Shown here: one piece after another, positions 1 to 9,581 of the stretch | Position numbering within the stretch: the stretch's first letter is position 1 | Layout of the letters: every line of letters starts with the position of its first letter | Assembly: GCF_014205225.1 (NCBI RefSeq) | Contig: NZ_JACHNB010000001.1 | Location: forward strand, 8,723,501 to 8,787,500 | Direction: 5' to 3' | Length of the DNA stretch: 64,000 bases | Source: Actinoplanes octamycinicus | GTDB lineage: Bacteria > Actinomycetota > Actinomycetes > Mycobacteriales > Micromonosporaceae | The notes under the pieces: model-generated | Told to the model about the DNA's origin: nothing | What the model saw: the letters and a program-made list of their open reading frames with translations, nothing else | The model's database searches: none | Made by a program: the position numbers and the translations under genes

Positions 1-407
1 AGCAGGTAGACGTCGATGCTGTCGACCCGGGCCTGCCCGCTGGAGGTCCGGGTGAGCCGCCGCCGGCAGCCCACCTCGGTGATCGTGGAGAGCGGCACCA
101 CCCGCAGCGACGAGGTCATCGAGCCGGCCGGGCCGTCGCCCGGGGCCACGTCCTCGCCGTGCCAGAGCACCAGGCGGCTGCCGTCGCAGACGACGACCTC
201 CTGCCAGACGCCGTTCACCTCGTTGACGAAACGCTCCAGGGTGAAACAGAGCACCGAGGCGCCGCGGAGCACGCCGAACAGCGCCTCCAGGGCGACCTCG
301 GGGTCCCGCAGGTAGGCGCGGGCCGCCGAGTCCAGGTCCGGATAGGGCGACCAGTCCGGGAACACCGCCGGCATCTCGTTGCTGCCGCCGAACGGCGGAG
401 AACTCAT
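1..407 (-). CDS. Hypothetical protein, C-terminus cut by window edge
   Basis: About 135 codons are visible from the ATG at 407; the gene continues past base 1. An AAGGAG ribosome-binding site lies just upstream. The product is soluble with no signal peptide. Its N-terminus (MSSPPFGGSNEMP) is Pro/Gly-rich, followed by a mixed alpha/beta region containing a QEVVVCDG stretch and a LVLWHGEDV stretch. No family was recognised. It is the third gene of a same-strand run after the site-2 protease and TrmI, 63 bp from TrmI. In actinobacteria this position lies between trmI and the proteasome/ARC genes, so it is probably a conserved gene of that neighbourhood; this is inference, because the following genes are outside the window. 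Confidence 0.75.
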   Translation of the reverse strand, partial: MSSPPFGGSNEMPAVFPDWSPYPDLDSAARAYLRDPEVALEALFGVLRGASVLCFTLERFVNEVNGVWQEVVVCDGSRLVLWHGEDVAPGDGPAGSMTSSLRVVPLSTITEVGCRRRLTRTSSGQARVDSIDVYL

Positions 408-470
408 CGCGCCCACTCCTTGTCCTCCTATCGACGCCCTACCGGAAACTACCGGACTCGACGGTCCCGG

Positions 471-2596
<2,126 letters not shown>

Positions 2597-2603
2597 TCGC
2601 TTG

Positions 2604-2609
2604 ATGCTA
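2604..2609 (-). promoter_or_regulatory. Leaderless -10 box of the M50 protease gene
   Basis: On the minus strand TAGCAT is followed by 7 nt and then the ATG at 2596, so transcription should begin at or next to the start codon. No Shine-Dalgarno sequence is present. Confidence 0.6.
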
Positions 2610-2644
2610 CGGACCAACCGGATTCCTTGCGGATCTCGAGCAGC

Positions 2645-2836
2645 CGTCGTGATCCACAGCAAGCGATGTCCGCGCCGCACCCCACGCGGCCCGTCGTGAT
2701 CCACTCGGCAGGCGGTGTCCCGCAGCACACCGCACCCCCACGCGGCCCGTCGTGATCCACACGGCAGGTGGTGTCCCGCGCCGCACCCCACCCCCACGCG
2801 GCGCGTCGTGATCCACACGGCAGGCGGTGTCGCGCG
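2645..2836. repeat. 56-bp tandem repeat in the divergent promoter region
   Basis: Four copies of a unit beginning CGTCGTGATCCAC start at 2645, 2692, 2748 and 2804. Spacing is 47, 56 and 56 bp, and the last copy is partial. Each full unit also contains GGCAGGNGGTGTCNCGC and a C-rich CCCCACGCGG run. The array fills most of the 274 bp between the divergent M50 protease and RecB-like nuclease genes, upstream of both -10 boxes. A related GATCCACA word occurs at about 41640 and 50258. It could be a minisatellite or a multi-copy protein-binding site. Confidence 0.85.
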
Positions 2837-2857
2837 GAATTCGTCGTACCCCTGCCC

Positions 2858-2863
2858 TAGCCT
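2858..2863 (+). promoter_or_regulatory. Leaderless -10 box of the RecB-like nuclease gene
   Basis: TAGCCT is followed by 7 nt and then ATG at 2871, with no Shine-Dalgarno sequence, as expected for a leaderless transcript. Confidence 0.6.
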
Positions 2864-2870
2864 GGCTGGC

Positions 2871-4298
2871 ATGACGGCACAGACGGCGCTCCCTCCCCCA
2901 CAGCCCCGCCCCGGCGGTCCGGCCTCGCCCGCGACGTCCGCCGGGCGTCCGGGCCTGGCCGACCGGCCGACCGGGCCGTCGCTGTCACCGTCGCGCGCGG
3001 CCGACTTCAAGACCTGCCCGCTGCTGTTCCGCTTCCGCACCATCGACAAGCTGCCCGAGCAGCCCTCCGCCGACCAGGTCCGCGGCACCCTGGTGCACGC
3101 GGTCCTGGAGCGCCTGTTCGACCTGCCCGCCGCCGAGCGCACCCCGGAGGCGGCCGCCGCCCTGGTCACCCCGGAGTGGGAGCGCCTGGTCAGCCACGAG
3201 CCCGAGCTGGCCACCCTGTTCGCCGCCGACTCCGGGCCGCGCTCCCCCGTCACTTCCGGTCCGCTCGCCCCCAGCTCCACCCTTTCCGGTACGCATTCAG
3301 CACCCACCTCGCTCCCCGGGGCAATTCCCGCTTCCGCCGCGGCGGCTTCCGTCCCGCTCCCGGCCGACGCGCCTTCCGCCGCCCCACCCAGCGACGCCAC
3401 CCCTGCCGCAGCACCGTCCACCGCGGTCCCCGGCGCAACGCTGCCCAGCGCGACCTCTGCCGTGACGCCTTCCACCGCCACGCCACCCAGCGACGCCTCC
3501 AGCGCGACCCCTGCCGTGACGCCCTCCACCCCCACGCCACCCAGCGACGGCTCGGACGCGGCGGTGCCCGGTGCCGGGTCGCCGGGCGCCACGGGTGTGG
3601 GACACGCCACTGAGTTCGTCCGGGATCCGGCGGCGGTGGCCGCGGAGGCCGACGCGATGGGCCAGATCGCTCTGATCGACGCCCCGGCCGGCGCCGCCGA
3701 GGCGGCCCGGCTGGCCGCGTTCCTGGGCAGCGCCCGCGACCTACTCACCGGCTATTTCGCGGTGGAGGACCCGCAGCGCCTGGAGCCCGCCGAGCGGGAG
3801 ACCCTGATCTCCACGATGATCGACGACGAGCTGCTGATCCGCGGTTACATCGACCGCCTCGACGTCTCCCCGGCCGGCGACCTGCGCGTCGTCGACTACA
3901 AGACCGGCGGCGCCCCGCGCGAGGCCTTCGAGGGCCGCGCCCTGTTTCAGCTCAAGTTCTACGCCCTGGTCCTCTGGCGCACCCGGGGCGTCGTCCCCCG
4001 GGTGCTGCGCCTGCTCTACCTGAAGGACGCCGAGGTCCTCGACTACAGCCCGGAGGCCGCCGAGCTGGAGCGTTTCGAGCGCACCCTGGTGGCCCTCTCC
4101 CAGGCCGTCGAGCGAGCCCGCCGCGACCGGGACTTCCGCCCAAAGCCGAGCCGCCTCTGCGGCTGGTGCAACCACCAGGCCCTCTGCCCGGAGTTCGGCG
4201 GCACCCCACCCCCGTTCCCGGAGTCCCCCACCGCCGGCCTCCCCACCGACTCCGAGCCCGACCGCCTCACCACCCACCCGGGCGACGCCGTTGCCTGA
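2871..4298 (+). CDS. RecB-family PD-(D/E)XK nuclease with Fe-S cysteines and a large low-complexity insert
   Basis: A 475-residue nuclease of the RecB/Cas4-like (Rv2119-type) family. The nuclease core is C-terminal, with DYKTGG at 342-347 holding the catalytic Asp and Lys. Cys49 (KTCPLLF) plus Cys430, Cys433 and Cys439 (C-x2-C-x5-C) form the split four-cysteine pattern of AddB/Cas4 Fe-S nucleases. Residues about 118-243 are an Ala/Pro/Ser/Thr-rich insert that splits the conserved fold. It contains two 54-bp direct repeats (3446-3499 and 3500-3553, 18 residues each). Typical relatives lack this segment and are near 280-300 residues. The ATG at 2871 fits the leaderless promoter. A role in DNA repair is likely but unproven. 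Confidence 0.9.
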   Translation: MTAQTALPPPQPRPGGPASPATSAGRPGLADRPTGPSLSPSRAADFKTCPLLFRFRTIDKLPEQPSADQVRGTLVHAVLERLFDLPAAERTPEAAAALVTPEWERLVSHEPELATLFAADSGPRSPVTSGPLAPSSTLSGTHSAPTSLPGAIPASAAAASVPLPADAPSAAPPSDATPAAAPSTAVPGATLPSATSAVTPSTATPPSDASSATPAVTPSTPTPPSDGSDAAVPGAGSPGATGVGHATEFVRDPAAVAAEADAMGQIALIDAPAGAAEAARLAAFLGSARDLLTGYFAVEDPQRLEPAERETLISTMIDDELLIRGYIDRLDVSPAGDLRVVDYKTGGAPREAFEGRALFQLKFYALVLWRTRGVVPRVLRLLYLKDAEVLDYSPEAAELERFERTLVALSQAVERARRDRDFRPKPSRLCGWCNHQALCPEFGGTPPPFPESPTAGLPTDSEPDRLTTHPGDAVA

Positions 4299-4390
4299 CC
4301 TCCCGCCCCCGGCCGCCCACCCCCGGCCCGCCGCCCGCACCCCACCGGACGCCCACACCCGGCCCGCCACCCCCACCCCATCGGCCGCTC

Positions 4391-4733
4391 ACCACTCCGG
4401 ACCCGCCGCCACCGCACCGCGCGCCCACCACTCCCGGCCCGCCGCCACCCCACCGCCCGACCACCACTCCCGGCCCGCCGCCACCGCACCGCGCGCCCAC
4501 CACTCCCGGCCCGCCGCCACCGCACCGCGCGCCCACCACTCCCGGCCCGCCGCCACCGCACCGCCCGACCACCACTCCCGGCCCGCCGCCACCGCACCGC
4601 CCGACCACCACTCCCGGCCCGCCGCCACCGCACCGCCCGACCACCACTCCCGGCCCGCCGCCACCGCACCGCCCGACCACCACTCCCGGCCCGCCGCCAC
4701 CCCACCGCCCGACCACCACTCCCGGCCCGCCGG
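4391..4733. repeat. 36-bp minisatellite, nine full copies plus a partial
   Basis: Units starting ACCACTCCCGGCCC begin at 4391 and recur every 36 bp to 4715. The last copy breaks off near 4733. Variants differ at a few positions only (GCGCGCC versus CCCGACC at the unit end). Because 36 is a multiple of three, every frame is open and gives Pro/His/Arg- or Gly-rich peptides. None has a convincing start or a family match, so I treat the array as noncoding. It fills the space between the nuclease stop codon (4298) and the response regulator start (4938). Confidence 0.9.
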
Positions 4734-4937
4734 CGATACCGCACCGGCCGAGCGCCGCTCCTCCTCCGCGGGGCGCGTCTTGCCAGTAGCTTCTTTCCGG
4801 CTGCACGTGGTCGCGGCGCATGGTCACTTCCGAGGTTCCACGCGGGCACCGGCTACCTTCGCCGTTTCCGGTTCTCGGCCGTGTCCGCCGGATCCGACAA
4901 ATCGGGCTTGGCCCGGGGCTGCGCTGCGAGGAGGAGG

Positions 4938-5984
4938 ATGCGGGGCGTGGTGAGACCGATTCGGTTGCTGCTGGCGGACGCTTCGGCGTTGCAGCGTGCC
5001 GGGCTGCGGGCGGTGCTCGGTGAGGCCGGCGTCCACGGCAGGCCCGGCCGCACGGGGGCCTCAGGGGTCACCGGCTCGTCGATGGAGGCCGGCTCCCCGA
5101 CGCAGGCCAGCTTCTCTACGCAGGCCGGCTCTTCGACGCGCGCCGGCTCCCCGACGCAGGCCGGATCCTCGACACAGGCCGGCTCCCCGACACAGGCCGG
5201 ATCCTCGACACAGGCCGGCTCCCCGACGCACGCCGGCTCCCCGACACAGGCCGGATCCTCGACACAGGCCGGATCCTCGACGCACGCCGGCTCCCCGACA
5301 CAGGCCGGATCCTCGACACAGGCCGGCTCTCCGACGCACGCCGGCTCCCCAACGCAGGCCGGCTCCTCGACGGAGGTGGAGACCGGTGGGTTCTCCGAGC
5401 TGGTGATCGCCGGCGAGACCGGGGACGGCGGGGAGGCTGTCGCCCTGGCGCGGCGCTTGCTGCCCGATGTGCTGGTCACGGATGCGGCGCTGCCCAGGAT
5501 GGACGGCGCCGAGGTGGCCCGGGCGGTTGTCGCGGCGCGGTTGCCGGTGCGGGTGCTGGTCCTCACCGCGCACGACAGCGACCAGCAGCTGATCGAGATG
5601 ATCGGCGCGGGTGCGACCGGCTACCTGTGCAAGGACGCCCCGCCGGAGGAACTCGTCGCCGCGATCCGGGCCGTAGCGGCCGGCGGCGCCGTGATCAGCC
5701 CGCAGGTGCTGGCCCGGGCACTCCCCAGGTTCGCCGCGGCGCTCTCCACCCCGGACGACACCGCCGTCACCGCCGACCTGCGCGCCCTGACCGGCCGCGA
5801 ACGCGAAGTGCTCCTCCACGTAGCCCGCGGCCACACCAACGCCGAGATCGCCGAGGCCCTCCAGGTCAGCGAGACCACCGTCAAAACCCACGTGGGTCAC
5901 ATGCTGGCCAAGCTCCGCCTCCGAGACCGCACCCAGGCGGTGGTTCTGGCCTACGAGATCGGCCTGGTCAAACCCGGCACCTGA
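4938..5984 (+). CDS. NarL/LuxR-type response regulator with a 16-fold hexapeptide repeat inside its receiver domain
   Basis: A 348-residue protein. The receiver begins with IRLLLADASALQRAGLR (about 7-23), is interrupted at about 27-150, and resumes with LVIAGETGDGG, the phosphoacceptor segment VLVTDAALPRMDG, the conserved Thr (VLVLTAHDS) and Lys (YLCKDAP). The C-terminus is a LuxR-type HTH (LTGREREVLLHVARGHTNAEIAE...). The insert is 16 tandem six-residue units of type AGSPTQ/AGSSTQ (residues 51-146). The usual acidic pair after beta-1 is reduced to one Asp (ADAS rather than ADDH), so phosphorylation may be altered. No kinase gene is adjacent. ATG 4938 has GAGG 6 nt upstream; GTG 4947 or 4950 are alternatives with better spacing to GGAGG. 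Confidence 0.85.
   Translation: MRGVVRPIRLLLADASALQRAGLRAVLGEAGVHGRPGRTGASGVTGSSMEAGSPTQASFSTQAGSSTRAGSPTQAGSSTQAGSPTQAGSSTQAGSPTHAGSPTQAGSSTQAGSSTHAGSPTQAGSSTQAGSPTHAGSPTQAGSSTEVETGGFSELVIAGETGDGGEAVALARRLLPDVLVTDAALPRMDGAEVARAVVAARLPVRVLVLTAHDSDQQLIEMIGAGATGYLCKDAPPEELVAAIRAVAAGGAVISPQVLARALPRFAAALSTPDDTAVTADLRALTGREREVLLHVARGHTNAEIAEALQVSETTVKTHVGHMLAKLRLRDRTQAVVLAYEIGLVKPGT
5088..5375 (+). repeat. In-frame 18-bp coding minisatellite (16 copies)
   Basis: Exactly 288 bp made of sixteen 18-bp units, alternating mainly between a GGCTCCCCGAC form (AGSPTQ) and a GGATCCTCGAC or GGCTCCTCGAC form (AGSSTQ). This gives a secondary 36-bp periodicity. It lies wholly inside the response regulator gene, and copy-number change would always keep the frame. 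Confidence 0.95.
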
Positions 5985-6896
5985 CACCGGAGCAGCCAGC
6001 CGCACAAGCGGTCGAACGTCACCCACGACAACGCCGCCGACCAGCCCGAGCACGCCACCTCAAAAGGCGCCCCGCTCACGGACGAAGACAATGCCGCAGA
6101 CCAGCCCGAGCACGCCACCTCAAAGGCGCCCGGCTCACGGACGGATCGGCAGACCGCGGAAGCCAGGCGGCGACCTTGAAGTACCGGGCCTCCGGTGGGC
6201 AGCGACCAACGAACCGGGCCATCCCGAGCAGCGGCCAGCGAACCGAACCGGATCCCGTGGCAGTGGCAACGAAGCGGGCGGCATGCGGCTGCCCCGAACG
6301 CACCAGGCGGCACGGACGGCACGGACGGCACTGGTGGAACTGAGCTGCCTACGAGCAGCGCCGGACATATCGGCCGACAAAGAGCGGCGCTGGAGGTACC
6401 GAGCGAAGCACAGGGATGCCGGACTCGCCAGGCAGCACGCGGGGCGTGCCGAGTACATCGGGCGGCGGCGAGTGTGGCTGGGGACGGCCAGACGAGGGGA
6501 AGACGCCGAACGGGCGGAACGGCAAAAGCGTGCCGGATACAGCGGCGGCAGGCGGGGCGGGGACGGGCGGACGCGAGGAAGGCGCGGAACGAGCGGGGAA
6601 AGGGACGGCCGAGGCGTGCCGGATACGGCGGCGGTGGGCGCGGCTGGGGACGACAGACGAGGGGAGGCGCCGAACGGCCGGGACAGGGACGGCAAAAGCG
6701 TGCCGGATACAGCGGCGGCAGGCGGGGCGGGGACGGGCGGACGCGGGGAAGGCGCGGAACGAGCGGGGACCGGGACGGCAAAGGCATGCCGGATACGGCG
6801 GCGGTGGGCGGGCCTGGGGACGGCCAGGCGCGGGGAAGGCGCCGAACGGGCGGGACAGGGACGGGAAGAGGTGGCGGGCGGCGGGGATCGGGGACA
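5985..6896. repeat. 912-bp intergenic repeat region (60-bp direct repeat, then about 85-bp tandem repeat)
   Basis: Two nearly identical 60-bp units lie at about 6027-6143 and share ACCAGCCCGAGCACGCCACC. From about 6445 to 6880 an 84-86-bp unit recurs, with TGCCGGATAC at 6531, 6617, 6701 and 6787. Alternate units are more alike, giving a roughly 170-bp higher-order period. Long frames are open on both strands, but all encode Arg/Gly/Ala- or Pro/Arg/Cys-rich peptides without a ribosome site or family motif. I see no gene here. The regulator gene and the DUF4097 gene converge on it. Confidence 0.8.
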
Positions 6897-7712
6897 TCAG
6901 GCGGCGATTCGGTCGGTGGCTCGGTGGATGCGGATGTTGCCGCTGGCGCTGCGGACCTTGAGGTCGAGGCCGGGGCCGCCGGCGGGTGGGGTGGGTGCGC
7001 CCGAGGAGGCCAGGTCGGTGGTGGTGTGGCCGCCCACGGTGTTCAGGTCCAGCCAGACGCCGGTGCCCGGGGCCACGCCGACCGTGATGTCGCCGGAGGC
7101 GGTGCGGATCCGGGCCTTGCCCTGGCTCAGCGAACCGACCGCGATGCTGCCACTGGCGGTGCCGGCGGTCAGCGAGCCGCCGGCCGAGGCCAGCTCGATG
7201 TCGCCGCTCGCCGTACTGGCGGTGACGTCACCGGTGACGTCACCGATGCTGATCCGGCCGGAGGCGGTCTTCAACGAGGCGGAGCCGCCGACCCGGCCGA
7301 CGGACAGGTTGCCGCTCGCGCCGTTCATCCGCAGGTCGCCGGAGAGGTCGGCGATGTGGCCGTCGGCGGAGGCCAGCCGCAGCTGCACGTCGCGGTAACC
7401 GCCGGTGGCCCGCACGTCGGCGGCGGCGCTCTCCCCGGTCAGGGTGCTGCCGGCCGGGACCTGGACGGTGATCCGCAGGGCCGGGGTGCGGCGCCAGCGC
7501 CAGCGCTCCCCGTGCGGGGCGGTGACCAGCAGGGTGTCGCCGTCCAGGACGACCCGGGTGTTCTCGGCGGCCTGCTGGGCGGCCGGACTGTCGGCGAACG
7601 GGACCACCTCGACCCGGATCGTCTCGTTGTGCCCGGCGTCGATCTCCACGCTGCCCGCCATGGCCCGCAGCGCGACGGTGACCGGGTGGCCATGTTCGAA
7701 CTCGTAAATCAT
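6897..7712 (-). CDS. DUF4097-type beta-strand repeat protein
   Basis: A 271-residue soluble protein without signal peptide or membrane segment. From about residue 95 it is built of short repeats of type TASGDI, SASGNI and KTASGRI, the DUF4097 / adhesin-like right-handed beta-helix signature. The N-terminal 90 residues (FEHGHPVTVALRAM...) form a separate beta-rich part. ATG 7712 is preceded by an ideal GGAGGAAAGTC site; the frame is open further upstream but codon use there is poor. It follows the RHH/HicB-like gene on the same strand after 343 bp. In actinobacteria such proteins are often paired with a small HicB-like regulator; their function is not established. Confidence 0.88.
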   Translation of the reverse strand: MIYEFEHGHPVTVALRAMAGSVEIDAGHNETIRVEVVPFADSPAAQQAAENTRVVLDGDTLLVTAPHGERWRWRRTPALRITVQVPAGSTLTGESAAADVRATGGYRDVQLRLASADGHIADLSGDLRMNGASGNLSVGRVGGSASLKTASGRISIGDVTGDVTASTASGDIELASAGGSLTAGTASGSIAVGSLSQGKARIRTASGDITVGVAPGTGVWLDLNTVGGHTTTDLASSGAPTPPAGGPGLDLKVRSASGNIRIHRATDRIAA

Positions 7713-8055
7713 GACTTTCCTCCAAAACAACGACAACGGAGCGACGACAAGCGCGCCGGATCGGAAATGTCCGGAACCGGCCACGCCGCTGGAGGCAGAA
7801 ACACCAGCAGAAACGGACGCCACGGAAACGCGCACGCGGAACGGAAACCAGCAGGCCGGTGAAGTGGGACGCGCGGAATCGGAGGCGGCGCGAGACGGAA
7901 CCGGCAGGTAAATCGGGTGAAAGCCGAACCATCGACGGCGTGAAGCGGGAACCGGCAGGTGGATGGAGTAGCGGCAGGGCTCGCAGCGGCGCGGAAGGGG
8001 AAGTGCGGGAACCGGAAGCAAACGGAAGCGGCAACGGGGGCCGCGCGGCAGCCGA
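7713..8055. other. Intergenic region with degenerate direct repeats
   Basis: No gene is supported in these 343 bp. The motif GAACCGGCAGGT and close variants occur near 7850, 7900, 7950 and 8010 in purine-rich sequence. The last stretch before 7712 contains the ribosome-binding site of the DUF4097 gene. Confidence 0.5.
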
Positions 8056-8553
8056 TCAGGCCTGGAAATAGCCCGTGACGCGCTTCGCGGACACGGCGCC
8101 GCCGAATGACGGCGGTGGACCGACCGGGCGCGGAGTGATCGCCGTCGCGACGGCGCGCACCAGCCAGGCGTTCACCGAGATGCCCTCCACCGCGGCGGTC
8201 TGCTCGACCTGCGCCTTCAACCCTTCCGGCATCCGCAACGTCAGCCGGGCCAGGTCTCCCCCGTCCACCGCGGCGACCGGCGCCGGCGCCTCCACCGGCG
8301 GCTCCGCGGCGGCGAACTGGTTGACCACCAGCTCAGCGTCCCGCCCCCGCAACCGCACCTCGACGGTGGCGTCATGGAGCCGGGTGGTGATCTCCGCGGC
8401 GGCGTCGGACAACGCTTCGAGCAGCGCCAGCCGCGCGGACGGTTCCAGTGAGGTGCTCAGCAGCTCCGCGGCGCGGGCGGTCTCCGGACCGCCCGGCGCG
8501 GCCAGGGCCGCGAGATCGGAGCGCAACCCTTCGAGGTACGGCGTCAGGTCCAT
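8056..8553 (-). CDS. Ribbon-helix-helix / HicB-like regulatory protein
   Basis: A 165-residue protein. The C-terminal part (about 108-145: LARLTLRMPEGLKAQVEQ then VEGISVNAWLVRAV) has the beta strand plus two helices of HicB/Arc-type ribbon-helix-helix DNA-binding proteins. The N-terminal 100 residues form a helical region rich in Leu/Ala/Glu. It lies upstream of the DUF4097 gene on the same strand, and the pair is probably one functional unit. Three TGACGTCA-like sites sit directly before the start codon, suggesting that it represses its own promoter. No HicA-type toxin gene is nearby, so toxin-antitoxin function is not supported. Confidence 0.8.
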   Translation of the reverse strand: MDLTPYLEGLRSDLAALAAPGGPETARAAELLSTSLEPSARLALLEALSDAAAEITTRLHDATVEVRLRGRDAELVVNQFAAAEPPVEAPAPVAAVDGGDLARLTLRMPEGLKAQVEQTAAVEGISVNAWLVRAVATAITPRPVGPPPSFGGAVSAKRVTGYFQA

Positions 8554-8563
8554 GCCTCCACTA

Positions 8564-8604
8564 TGACGTCAAGAATGACGTCACGCAACCCCAGAGTGAT
8601 GTCA
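8564..8604 (-). promoter_or_regulatory. Triple TGACGTCA operator upstream of the RHH gene
   Basis: Perfect palindromes TGACGTCA lie at 8564-8571 and 8576-8583, 12 bp apart, with TGATGTCA at 8597-8604, 21 bp further. They start 10 bp upstream of the ATG at 8553. Spacings near one and two helical turns fit cooperative binding of RHH dimers on one face of the DNA. Confidence 0.55.
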
Positions 8605-8612
8605 TGTCGCCG

Positions 8613-8726
8613 TCACCCGAAGAACCCGAAGGGGAAGAGTCCCGTTCCCGCAGCGCATCGGAGCAAGAGCACACCGGCCAACCAGGCCCCGGAGCAGAAG
8701 AAGGTGGCCCAGAGAAGGTAGGCCAT
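8613..8726 (-). CDS. Possible 37-residue membrane peptide
   Basis: From ATG 8726 the frame reads MAYLLWATFFCSGAWLAG followed by VLLLRC and ends FPFGFFG. This is one strongly hydrophobic helix with a charged break. It lies between the HAD and RHH genes on the same strand. There is no clear ribosome site, and third positions are only moderately GC-rich. A GTG about 27 nt upstream is an alternative start. It may be a genuine small membrane protein or a chance frame. Confidence 0.28.
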   Translation of the reverse strand: MAYLLWATFFCSGAWLAGVLLLRCAAGTGLFPFGFFG

Positions 8727-8835
8727 GGCACGGCAGCGCCAGCGTCGTGACACGACAGGCTGCGGATTTACGAGGGAACGCGCCGCAGGCCCGAGGCGGG
8801 ACGACGCCGTCAGGCCGACGCCGGAAGGGAGCGGC

Positions 8836-9483
8836 TCACGCCGTACCGAAAACTCCCAAAGCGGCCAGAAAGCCCAGATCAACCCCAGCCAGAGAAGACC
8901 GCAGGTGGATGCCGTCAGTTGACGGCAGAGTGACGTCAGACGGCACCGCGAGCACCACCGCCCCCGCCGCCACCGCGCTCGCCACCCCACTGGGCGAGTC
9001 CTCGATCGCCACGCACCCGCCGATCGGCACGCCGAGCAGCCCGGCCGCGGTCAGATAGGGCTCCGGGTCGGGTTTCGGCCGAGCCACCTCGTCGCCGCAG
9101 ACGAGGACGTCGAAATTCTCCGCGCCGAGCGTTTTCAGCGCGACCTCGGCGAGCCGCCGCTCGGTGGAGGTGACCAGCGCGGTCGGCACGCCGGCCGCGC
9201 GCACCTCGTGCAGCAGCTCACGGGCGCCGGGACGCCAGGTCAGGCCGTCGGCGAACAGCTCGGCGACCCGGTCGGTGAGCCAGTCGACGTCGGCCTGGTA
9301 GGGCCGGTCGGGCTGGTCCAGGTCCGCCCGGAAGATCGCCATGCTGACCGGCATGCTGGTGCCGACCATGGCCAGCCGGGCCCGGGTGGACAGCTGCCCG
9401 CCGGCCAGGACGGCGAGGTCCTCCAGCGCGACGCCCCAGAGTTTCTCGCTGTCGACCAGCGTGCCGTCCATGTCGAAGAGCAC
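8836..9483 (-). CDS. HAD-superfamily hydrolase (phosphatase / beta-phosphoglucomutase-like)
   Basis: About 215 residues with the four HAD motifs in order: DMDGT (nucleophile Asp, motif I), LVTST (motif II), the Lys in RPKPDPEPY (motif III) and IEDSPSG (motif IV). The helical cap lies at about 15-85. It probably dephosphorylates a small metabolite; specificity cannot be read from the sequence. The GTG at 9483 begins unusually close to motif I. The frame is open for about ten more codons (a PPAAVLFDMDG context) with a GGGGAG site before a CTG, so the true start may be slightly upstream. It follows the metallopeptidase gene on the same strand. Confidence 0.88.
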   Translation of the reverse strand: MLFDMDGTLVDSEKLWGVALEDLAVLAGGQLSTRARLAMVGTSMPVSMAIFRADLDQPDRPYQADVDWLTDRVAELFADGLTWRPGARELLHEVRAAGVPTALVTSTERRLAEVALKTLGAENFDVLVCGDEVARPKPDPEPYLTAAGLLGVPIGGCVAIEDSPSGVASAVAAGAVVLAVPSDVTLPSTDGIHLRSSLAGVDLGFLAALGVFGTA

Positions 9484-9581
9484 CGCGGCGGGTGGTGTCG
9501 CGCTCAGCTGGATCTCCCCGGGTCAACGTCGGCCGAACGCCCATTCTGCGTCGCCGCCCCGGCCCGCGCCGACCCGATGTC

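Noticed and set aside
2597..3748. N-terminal extension of the M50 protease frame by 384 codons
   Set aside because: The extension is antisense to the RecB-like gene and to the 56-bp repeats; the leaderless -10 box and conserved N-terminus support ATG 2596.
4166..4789. Pro/Thr/His-rich 207-codon frame over the 36-bp repeat
   Set aside because: It begins inside the nuclease gene in another frame. All six frames are open because the unit length is a multiple of three. No ribosome site or conserved start was found.
4391..5375. Regular repeats considered as a CRISPR array
   Set aside because: The units are contiguous without unique spacers (36 and 18 bp), lie partly inside a gene, and no cas genes are present. 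The Cas4-like nuclease belongs to the Rv2119 group.
5951..6787. Pro/Arg/Cys-rich minus-strand frames and Arg/Gly-rich plus-strand frames in 6.0-6.9 kb
   Set aside because: They are products of the 60- and 85-bp tandem repeats, without initiation signals or codon-position bias.
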